Part shown: positions 58,101-64,000 of the stretch, piece after piece
Numbering within the stretch: the first letter of the stretch is position 1
Layout of the letters: each line of letters opens with the position of its first letter
Assembly (NCBI GenBank): GCA_009760885.1
Contig: CM019691.1
Coordinates: forward strand, 28,767,314-28,831,313
DNA: 64,000 nucleotides
Reading direction: 5' to 3'
Source of the DNA: Achatina immaculata
Taxonomy: Eukaryota > Mollusca > Gastropoda > Stylommatophora > Achatinidae
Made by a program: the position numbers and the translations under genes
Notes under the pieces: model-generated
The model's input: the letters and a program-made list of their open reading frames with translations, nothing else
Databases searched by the model: none
What the model was told of the DNA's origin: nothing

Positions 58101-58824
58101 GTCCTAACAACCCTGGTTAACTCGATGAGGCAACAGTGCGTCAAATGTCTGGTAGCAAACGGTGGCCACACGCGATACTGACATGTTTGTTGTTTGAAGA
58201 CCACTCTTGTGAATGTTTGGTCGAGGGGTGAGTGATTTCACCAGCTTGCTGTATGTGTATTCCTATTCCGATTTGCAAATGAAATGATTGAATTTGTTCA
58301 GTTTTAAATGCTGTTTTCTTTGGTACTAATGGCTTGTTTGTTAGTCAGTTGATTTTATTTTTGTAAGAATTGAAAAAACCCCTTAACTTTTGTCCAGTCG
58401 TTTTCCTAGCTGTACAAAGTCTTAGCTATCATTCAAAAAATAGCTGTAGACTTGGGTTTATTTGGGTACTTCAGCATATTTCCCCGTTACCTTGAGATTA
58501 TCAAAATTTGTTTTGCAATAATATGGAAAACTAAACTGCCAATTACTGCGTACAATACATTAATTCAATAAATCTGCTTATTATAAACTAAGATATGCTT
58601 TGAAACTTCAATGAGGGATTTCTGCTTGAAACATCTTTACTAAATTAAGTAACAACAAAAAAAAATAAATAAATGAATGAATGAATAACAGATTCCAATT
58701 ACTGACATTTAGTTTTTTTAATTTCATTATGCAGTGGCATCCAAGCTCAAAAGTATTTACTGTATTCTTCAATTGCATTGAATGCTTAACGCATAATTTG
58801 AAAAAAAAAAGAAGGAATATTCAG

Positions 58825-58856
<32 letters not shown>

Positions 58857-61800
58857 TAGTTTCTTAACAATTTATAGGCATGCAAAAATATCCATAATGA
58901 TTTCCACATCAAAATCACCTCCTCTGACAAATGATTGAACCTCTCCAATAGCCGTTTCTTCAAGGGGTGCCCTGGGTGGTCCTTCAGCTCCAAGTTTCTG
59001 TCACTCCCAAGCAAGAAGTAGCAAAATTCTGACAAGATAGAAGGAAAATATTTGTTATTTTCTGTCAGTGCTGAAAGTACTCCATTATTCTTGCTCCAAA
59101 TAGGTAAAGTTAAAAAAACTTTAGTGCTTATGTTATTATATTTTATACAGGCAAAAAATAATGCCGAAATAACAAATTATTAGATATCAAATAACCTTAC
59201 ACATATGAAAGAACTTTAATTAAACACCGCATGAATGTTTTCTGCTTAAGAATTATAACATTTAATTTTTTTTGTGTGTGTGCTGGATTGGCCATACATT
59301 TGCCTCACATGTACACGCATGCTCATCTAGTCACATATTCTAGCCACACTGAAGCATATTCTCAATATATTTAGTGAAAACAAAGCAATAAAATCAAAGG
59401 CTACTATAAGCCAGTACATTGTTGAATTTACTATAAGCTTCTGCACTGCCTCAAAGTCTGATGATGTTTTATTCTGCCAACCAGTAACAATCGATAATCA
59501 TGGCCACTTCATCCTGTATTACTTTCCCTGAAATTAAGTTTTACAACTTGGCCGCAACAAATTTTTGGATAATATTTATGGGTGAATTTACTTGCGCACA
59601 CAGATTTCATTCATTTGCTATAGTTACTCATGGATATTATCTTTCTCTTTCCATGATGTCGCCAGATAAACTTTTACAAGGTGGAACAAAAGTTGTACAG
59701 CAGTTGTAATCAACTCCTCATTTGCTTGTATAAAGTTTAATAAAGAAGATCATAATATCATTATGGTTTTTATCATAATAAAGCTGATTAACAATCACAA
59801 CTTGACATGTCACAGATATACTATTTTACTCTGCTAATATATTTTTGTGACAGATAAGAGAAATGACATCTGGGGTAATACTGGTTCTAGTAATGAAGGT
59901 AGATAGAAGTGTACGGTTCAGCTTTACAAAAAGACAAACCGTGAGGAAAGTGGGGAGAATCAAGAAAGTAAGATGTAGCACATATGAATGATGAACATAC
60001 AACAATCCAATACTTTGGCAAAGCCTTTTTCAAGGATCACATACAAAAACAACACAAGAGATAAAAACATGAAAAATCAATGAAGAATTAACACTTGGCC
60101 CCTTTTTTTTTTTTGGTCTCCTCCAATGTAAAATTCACAAATACATATACTTTGCTTTAATAATTACATTTTTTGGCTTAAACTGATTTAAAATACATAA
60201 TTGTTTCTGGCCTTATTACTGCTGTGCCATTCTCTAGTAATTCTAATTCTTAAATAATGCTTCTAGCATATAATGCAAAGTTCTTTTTGTTCAACTGTTT
60301 TCTTAATTTTTAATTAATAAAAATTTCAACACAGAAAACATAAGCTCTTTCTACAGACATAAAAATTGGTGATTCTTCTTCTTCTTCTGTGTTCCACGGT
60401 TCTAGCCTCTGAGATCTTTATTTATTGTCCAGTCATTGAATGTCATGCTTTGTGTCCCAAAATTTGACTTCCAGTGTAGCTCCCTGAAGCCAGAGCTGGG
60501 TTATGGCCTCTTGGTTGAGGGTAGAACTGCAGTATGTGCTCTGAAGACTAGATGTTTGTTTCACATGTGCAATCAGGGGTGTGTGACAGAAAGAGGCAGT
60601 AACGGTGTACTTGCAACTAGCGGTGTCCTGTGTGTAGTCTGAAAATGAATTGTGGCATCTGGTCATTAGATGATAGACTATGCTTACTGGTCTACTGCTT
60701 CCTGTATTGATGTTTGATAATAGTTTTGGCTTCACTGTATGAGACAAGGTGTTACTGCTGTGGTTGTGCGCTACTAGATTTGGCAAGTCTTTCCACTCCT
60801 TCATTTCCCAACAGAACACAGTGTGGTGGGATCCAGTGGACCACAATCGTTCCTAAGAGAGCAAGCACAGCATTTGCATTTTGTCTATTTTTGGACACTC
60901 TTTGGGCGACATAAGTCGTGATAAATTTACACAGGCTGAACAGAACAAAATTCAGCAGACTAAAATTACCTCGCAAAAGAGTGGGAGAGCAGACAGTACG
61001 GAGACATCGAGTGATGTAAGTTGTTGCAACAATCTCCCCAGATTCAGAACTGGATGAAAAAAAAAAAACCCAACTTTTACTGATAGCACCATGAAATACA
61101 GTGTCTGGCAATCAACAGCCCTAATACAAACCAATGAAATTTCCATCATATAAAGTGTATGAACATTCATATTTTAGCTATCAAAGCACAAAAATAACAT
61201 CAACTTAAATGCAGATGGAAAGGAGTTACAATAACTGAAAAGCTGTCTCCTGTGTTCAGTTTCATATGCTCAGCCATCTAGACAAAGAGATGGACCTATC
61301 TCCATGACTCCCACTATCAGCAGGAATTCTTCATGTGTGTTCCATTGTTGTTCATCTATGCTCTTTAACTGGGGCCAAGTTGGTCTCTTAGATCTCCATA
61401 CAGAGAGCAGGTTGCAAGATGTGCCCTGCTGTCAGGAGAGATTCTGATATGTGCAGAGAGGAGTCTGAATGGCCTTCAATTTGTACTGAAAAGCTGTCAT
61501 CTCAGCAACATTATCTCTTATTTCAGCAAACTGCTTAAACACTTATATCCCTCTCTGTGAGCTCTATATAATACCTGATTAATGCATGCATAATCTCGTT
61601 TTCCTCACTGCATAATTAGTACAATTCCTCTTCCTAATTTGTTATGTGATTTTTGTTTTGAAAGTCTTCATTAAATGATTTTCTCATGTATAAAAATTGC
61701 CAGATTCTTACGGTTGTAAAAGCTGTGGCAATAGCTGGCCAGTGAGCAAAGTTCTATGTATTTCTACGGCAAGGGCCTCCCCGACTTGTGGATTGGCTAC

Positions 61801-61903
61801 CGCTATTAACTGGTCACAGTAGTCCAGCCAGGAGAGAAAGGAGATCACCTGACATCTGCCAGCAAAACTCTGATCCTTGTTTCTTTCAATGATGTCATCA
61901 AAC
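40050..61903 (-). CDS. FHIP1-like: FHIP1 / FAM160A-type FTS- and Hook-interacting protein, 9 exons, 5' end outside window
   Basis: Nine minus-strand exons join in phase: 61903-61712, 61049-60970, 59028-58919, 56746-56098, 52739-52597, 52120-51980, 50758-50618, 47081-46978, 40158-40050. The sum is 555 residues plus stop. Family landmarks in order are [118 protein letters not shown] and [22 protein letters not shown] proteins join FTS and Hook on early endosomes and help link cargo to dynein. [16 protein letters not shown] and PEEAK resemble FHIP1 more than FHIP2. Family members are near 1000 residues, so the N-terminal part lies beyond 64000. Confidence 0.92.
40159..41290. other. FHIP last intron, part without a recognised feature
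   Basis: AT-rich unique sequence. Confidence 0.35.
41295..41555. repeat. 44-bp minisatellite, about 6 copies
   Basis: The unit is AACAGTTACACTATCATAGT, GAAGACACTTATAAAAATAA plus AACT. One copy has lost AACTAACA-type bases (41480-41495). Confidence 0.92.
41805..41975 (+). mobile_element. LINE family A 3' fragment
   Basis: The frame reads [35 protein letters not shown]; the 3' end is TGACATTTAATGGCATGGGA AGG. Confidence 0.82.
42725..43495 (+). mobile_element. LINE family D, RT palm to C-terminus, broken
   Basis: It contains RYADDTVLL with the catalytic YADD at 42752-42763, then [49 protein letters not shown] and a Lys-rich end with [14 protein letters not shown]. At least two frameshifts (about 42865 and 43165) and an internal stop break it. 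It is the only LINE copy in the window that still has the YADD box. Confidence 0.85.
43496..44143. other. Intron sequence without a recognised feature
   Basis: AT-rich; no repeat recognised. Confidence 0.35.
44144..45426 (+). mobile_element. mariner element, full length, with inverted repeats and TA target duplication
   Basis: The 36-bp inverted repeats lie at 44144-44179 and 45391-45426 and differ at 4 positions; GATAAGTTCTCGGCATAAGG is exact in both. TA flanks each end (44142-44143, 45427-45428). The length of 1283 bp is usual for mariner. It is inserted in the last FHIP intron, same orientation as the plus strand. Confidence 0.95.
44340..45355 (+). pseudogene. mariner transposase, inactivated
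   Basis: The helix-turn-helix part reads [20 protein letters not shown] and [13 protein letters not shown]. The catalytic segment has MDETWVHHF (first Asp, 44791), an Asp at 45072 in FQQDSSQ, and [12 protein letters not shown] (third Asp, 45170), a D,D34D arrangement. Frameshifts near 44519, 44580 and 45080 and an in-frame TAG at 45308 inactivate it. Confidence 0.9.
45427..46977. other. FHIP intron, low information
   Basis: It holds a (GA)n(GT)n(GA)n microsatellite at 46189-46237 and possibly a remnant of the Penelope-like terminal repeat near 46410-46540 (ACATAGGACGAAGAAGTGGG). Otherwise nothing is recognised. Confidence 0.4.
46978..47081 (-). CDS. FHIP1-like: FHIP exon h
   Basis: 34 codons plus two bases between TCTCATAG and [26 protein letters not shown] then [14 protein letters not shown]. 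The RKQL.G motif is typical of the family. Confidence 0.9.
47215..47470 (-). repeat. Dispersed repeat H, copy 2
   Basis: The reverse complement shares GTGTAGCATCGTGCTGGATT, GGGAGTGGGTTATGGCAGCT and GGGTCTTAGTCAGCTGTGGA TCGCCAACC with the copies at 7290 and 62165. Confidence 0.75.
47575..49055 (-). mobile_element. Penelope-like element with inverted terminal repeats (copy 2)
   Basis: The coding remnant (about 48770-47970, minus) reads [16 protein letters not shown], a Cys/His knuckle ([10 protein letters not shown]), [11 protein letters not shown]...DETG (GIY-YIG-type endonuclease), [20 protein letters not shown] and [14 protein letters not shown]. The RT domain itself is absent. Terminal repeats of about 270 bp at 47575-47830 and 48785-49055 are in inverted orientation (ATTCATGTGAAT / ATTCATGCGAAT, AGTAATAAAGCTG, GTTCACA..GAAAT.TCACA). 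Confidence 0.85.
49125..49485 (-). mobile_element. LINE family D 3' fragment
   Basis: The reverse complement of TTTGCATGTCCTTTGCGGAA, CTCTCCTGTAGCCCTCTCGG and TAAGTTCTTGTAGTATGGAT matches 43210-43495. It follows the Penelope-like element at a distance of 70 bp. Confidence 0.8.
49500..50617. other. FHIP intron; one possible SINE near 50330-50480
   Basis: GGTTAGTGCATTTGATTCTC and GATGGTTCGACC look like A- and B-box remnants of a tRNA-derived SINE. The rest is unassigned. Confidence 0.35.
50618..50758 (-). CDS. FHIP1-like: FHIP exon g
   Basis: The acceptor CCATCAG was chosen over a second AG ten bases on because it keeps phase 0 and gives [20 protein letters not shown]. It continues LHEFLLDPF and LYSVLVK, ending at GTAAAT. 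This is the best conserved FHIP block. Confidence 0.95.
50935..51200 (+). mobile_element. LINE family A 3' fragment
   Basis: It carries the GAGATGGTCATATGTAGGCC, AGAATCCCAAAACAAGC, AAGAGAGGCCAGATTAGT and TGACGTTTAACGGCATGGGA sequence of the family, with several frame breaks. Confidence 0.8.
51290..51480 (+). mobile_element. Fragment of a further LINE C-terminus
   Basis: One frame gives [24 protein letters not shown] then [11 protein letters not shown].., the GH(V/M)L.(R/K) C-terminal region of LINE RTs. Confidence 0.5.
51980..52120 (-). CDS. FHIP1-like: FHIP exon f
   Basis: The acceptor is GTGACAG and the donor GTCAGA; 47 codons in phase 0. The end, [20 protein letters not shown], matches the (Y/F)EG.FL..LFD.L motif of the family. 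Confidence 0.93.
52597..52739 (-). CDS. FHIP1-like: FHIP exon e
   Basis: The acceptor TTCATTCCAG and donor GTATGT bound 47 codons after a split Glu. It reads [30 protein letters not shown] and [14 protein letters not shown], the start of the second conserved half. Confidence 0.94.
52740..53485. other. FHIP intron without a recognised feature
   Basis: AT-rich; the open frame 53078-53407 minus has no homology. Confidence 0.35.
53490..53815 (-). mobile_element. LINE family A 3' fragment, left arm of inverted pair
   Basis: CCTTCCCGTGGCGTTAAATG at its left edge is the 3' end; it runs in the minus direction up to TTGTTCTTGAATT at 53805. It faces the plus-strand copy that starts about 15 bp on. 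Confidence 0.88.
53835..54275 (+). mobile_element. LINE family A 3' fragment, right arm of inverted pair
   Basis: It reads [13 protein letters not shown] sequence, [50 protein letters not shown] and ends TGACGTTTAACGGCACGGGA AGG with a TATAAGATATAAGAT tail. It is less decayed than the left arm. Confidence 0.9.
54655..54800 (+). mobile_element. LINE family B 3' tail
   Basis: AGAGAGAAGTTACTGGATGG, GGCTAGGAAGAAAGTCACC and GACAGGGAATTGTGG match the reverse complement of 12775-12920. Confidence 0.75.
54800..56097. other. FHIP intron without a recognised feature
   Basis: A (GT)n at 55608-55624; the open frame 55780-56046 plus has no homology. Confidence 0.35.
56098..56746 (-). CDS. FHIP1-like: FHIP exon d, long exon with Ser-rich insert
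   Basis: The acceptor is ATCTTCCCAG and the donor GTAAAG; 216 codons. The first 37 residues are conserved ([34 protein letters not shown]). The remaining ~180 residues are low complexity, rich in Ser, Ala, Gln and Glu, with no predicted fold. Vertebrate FHIP1 proteins also carry a variable disordered segment at this point, between the two helical halves. It is the largest exon of either gene. Confidence 0.92.
56811..58397 (+). mobile_element. Tc1-like element
   Basis: The ends share an 18-bp inverted repeat, CTGGACAAAAGTTAAGGG, at 56811-56828 and 58380-58397. TA precedes the left end; the right flank is TC, one change from TA. The length of 1587 bp is usual for Tc1. It sits in the FHIP intron between exons c and d. 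Confidence 0.92.
57170..58190 (+). pseudogene. Tc1-like transposase, inactivated
   Basis: Pieces read [76 protein letters not shown] (first Asp, 57631) and [11 protein letters not shown] (second Asp, 57894). The third catalytic position in [15 protein letters not shown] has lost the DLNP(I)E part and shows Lys where Tc1 proteins have Glu. Stops near 57214 and 57307 and several frame changes are present. Confidence 0.9.
58919..59028 (-). CDS. FHIP1-like: FHIP exon c
   Basis: The acceptor is ATCTTGTCAG and the donor GTGATT. It reads [14 protein letters not shown], then [14 protein letters not shown], equivalent to the HFLLG.DR...HLSDE segment of FHIP proteins. It ends in phase 0. Confidence 0.93.
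59050..59937. other. FHIP intron without a recognised feature
   Basis: AT-rich, no supported feature. Confidence 0.35.
59938..60085. repeat. Dispersed repeat G, copy 2
   Basis: It aligns with 32890-33025 along its length, with few gaps. Confidence 0.6.
60440..60945 (-). mobile_element. LINE fragment with RNase H domain
   Basis: The minus strand reads [22 protein letters not shown], the (W.P.H..I.GNE.AD.LAK) signature of LINE RNase H. After a frame change come [13 protein letters not shown] and, further on, FRLHTGH and [10 protein letters not shown], the usual region after RNase H. It is decayed. RNase H marks a different LINE clade from families A-F, which show no such domain here. Confidence 0.8.
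60970..61049 (-). CDS. FHIP1-like: FHIP exon b
   Basis: A short exon between TTCATCCAG and [26 protein letters not shown] then SPTLLR. Its phases (one base in, one base out) fit exons a and c exactly. LINE RNase H debris begins only a few tens of bases downstream of its donor. Confidence 0.88.
61712..61903 (-). CDS. FHIP1-like: FHIP exon a (most 5' in window)
   Basis: On the minus strand the acceptor TTTTTCCAG leads into [20 protein letters not shown], then [20 protein letters not shown] and [18 protein letters not shown]; the donor is GTAAGA. It matches the helical N-terminal half of the FHIP fold. It enters with one base of a split codon, so another exon precedes it; I found none between 61904 and 64000. 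Confidence 0.88.
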
Positions 61904-62164
61904 CTGGAAAAATTATAAAATTAAAGATTACAACATCAGCTGGTAGCTGTACATATGTCTAAAGTTCAAAAGTTCAAATTTCTTTTGATTTTTAATTACC
62001 AGTGTGAACCTAAGGCAAAACACTGACAGATGAAGTTGGAAAAGTTAACATCCTAGTAAATGGAAAAAAAAAAACCAACAAAACAAAATTTAACGTACAA
62101 CTTATAACAAAAATAGCTATATGTGAGTTCACTGTCTTTTCTTGTCTTGTATCTCCCTGGAATT

Positions 62165-62410
62165 GGCAGCCAATATGAAAGTGCTGAGGTACAGCATTGT
62201 CTTGATCTGGGAGAGGATTATGGCAGCTATTTTTTCAGTCTCTGAGTGCAGCTAAAAAGCAAGTAGGTGTGCAGTACTTCTTCAGCAGACTCCACCACCG
62301 TTGTTCCTTTAGCCAAGCTAGACCTGTTACTAGGGGTACCAACAAAGAAACGGAGCAGGATCTTAGTCAGCTATGGTTTGCCAACATTAATGCTGACATA
62401 TCTGTTATAG
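62165..62410 (+). repeat. Dispersed repeat H, copy 3
   Basis: GTGCTGAGGTACAGCATTGT, GATTATGGCAGCTATTTTTT and GGATCTTAGTCAGCTATGGT match copies 1 and 2. Confidence 0.75.
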
Positions 62411-64000
62411 GTCACTGACTGCTGAAATGGACAGTGTCTTTGCCCCGAAAAGCAAGCTGGATGCAGGTGGCCAAGGTGACAGAACAATGTCCTCTTGCCA
62501 CCAGACAGCTGTTGTCTGTGATTCAAGCTATGGTCATTTTCTTTCTAATTTTACTTCTCTCATGTCTAAAGTGCTTGTCCACTATATTTCAAGGCTAACC
62601 ATACACACTGTGCTTTATCACTTTATTATAATAAAGAAAATAATGACTAAGAAGAACAGCATGACTCAAGAGTCTGTGTAGCTCACAGGTTAAAAACCCA
62701 ATGCAACTCTGTTCCGATAAGGAAATTTTTCTTGTCATGCACCTGGGGTTATGTCTATGGTGCTATCCCCTCCTTTTTTCTTTTCTTTAAAAAAAAAAAA
62801 CAAACTATCTGATTGTCCTCTGAAAATAAGCATATCTGCCTGCATGGTAGGGCACACCAGCCTATATGTACTAAATACATAGCTTCCATCAAATTAACAC
62901 TTTCCGTGCTGCAGGAAGAAATGCGGACGTTCAGTTGGATGCCGAAATAAAACCACAGGTCTTGATATGTTTAGGGGGTATAGTTGTAAAATGGAATGGA
63001 AAACAATGTTTCCATGTACTTCCGTGTACTTATTATATTTCAAAATATAACTACACGTATGAAAATTTCATAAATGCAGAGTTTTTTAGGAAAAAAGAAG
63101 CAATGTGATGTTTTTAGACAATGATTGTGCCCAGCTCACCATCGGCTAGGTCTAGATCTACACTACTTACCATCTGAGATGTCTAGATCTACTGTTGATC
63201 TCGTATTGTGATTCTATGTTGCATTCTCACTAAATTAATGTCTAAACCTCCTAACTATTTCGCCAGTCATCTAATATGTCTAGATCTACTTGGGATACAT
63301 TCAAGAGCAGAGGAGTGGTCACAGGCTATGTCCATACCCCTATCTACATCATCAAAAATTGAAAATTTTCCATATTTCTCTTCCTTTTTCTCACTCAGCA
63401 TCACTCGTAACTAAGCACTCTTTCACCATTTTGAAAAGTGTCACCAGAAACACGGACGAAATATGTACAATCTAAATGCTACACCGGTTGTTTTAATAAA
63501 ACAAACCAAGAGTCGCTATATCAACAACTGGCACATATCGGGAAACCGGAAGGGTCGATATAGTGACCCAAGGCACGGAAAGTGTTTAAGTAAAAATGAA
63601 TTTTCAGAAACCATGAATCCAATATGAGTTCATAACACCAACAAAAAAACCACCCACCCACAGACCCACCCACCCCCCCCCACACACACACACATGCACG
63701 CACACGCACAAAAAATTGTTTCTGAAGATTGAAATATGCCATACAAAATTATCTGCAGCAACAGAACAATGAAACCTTCAAATAACATTCAAATAACGCT
63801 ATCACCCAAGAACTTCTTGGGAACAAGGGTAAAGCATGTACTGAAAATTATACATCATTACATTTTACTGAAAACAAAAAATCTTAAGTTCAAGGTTTGA
63901 AAACTCCTTGGAATGAAACATACTTGATGAAGGAAACGATACAGAAACCTTGTTTATCATTGAAAAAAAAAAAAAGAAGAAATGTTTTTGTTTTTTTTTT
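62411..64000. other. Upstream FHIP intron, nothing recognised
   Basis: No exon with a fitting phase or FHIP homology. A C/A-rich low-complexity stretch lies at 63645-63712. Confidence 0.4.

Noticed and set aside
1..64000. A bacterial-type or defence-like gene system
   Set aside because: All coding signal that I can support is two animal genes and transposable elements; no operon-like cluster is present.

Overview
The window is eukaryotic genomic DNA. Its coding capacity is split into short exons with GT..AG boundaries, the introns are AT-rich and full of degenerate retrotransposons, SINEs and minisatellites, and no bacterial operon structure is visible. Both recognisable genes are animal genes. 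The repeat community (several endonuclease-RT type LINE families, Penelope-like elements, mariner, Tc1, tRNA-derived SINEs) suggests an invertebrate, most likely a mollusc or other lophotrochozoan. That taxonomic guess is inference; the sequence alone does not prove it.

Gene 1, plus strand, 1901-28668: the 3' part of an SLC4 bicarbonate transporter of the Na+-coupled branch (SLC4A7/8/10-like). I assembled sixteen exons whose splice phases all agree, giving 811 residues and a stop. They cover the end of the cytoplasmic N-terminal domain, the whole membrane domain and the C-terminal tail. The 5' exons lie upstream of the window. A candidate alternative last exon lies at 33874-33960. The first ~19 kb of the gene is packed with minisatellites. 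One of them (11722-12262) multiplies the real 5' splice site of the exon that leads into extracellular loop 3, in units that keep the reading frame; this is the most unusual feature of the window.

Gene 2, minus strand, 61903-40050: the 3' part of an FHIP1/FAM160A-type gene (FTS- and Hook-interacting protein, a dynein-adaptor subunit on endosomes). Nine exons with matching phases give 555 residues and a stop; the 5' exons lie beyond 64000. The two genes are convergent, with about 11 kb between their stop codons.

Layout: 1-15.7 kb, N-terminal and membrane exons of SLC4 among tandem repeats; 16-20 kb, a decayed Penelope-like element and a 640-bp pentanucleotide array; 20-28.7 kb, the remaining SLC4 exons with LINE and SINE inserts; 28.7-40 kb, 3' UTR, intergenic DNA, the alternative exon and repeats; 40-62 kb, FHIP exons with a mariner, a second Penelope-like copy with inverted terminal repeats, many LINE tails, and a Tc1 element; 62-64 kb, intron or upstream DNA with a dispersed repeat. 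No tRNA, rRNA, CRISPR array or bacterial-type system was found.
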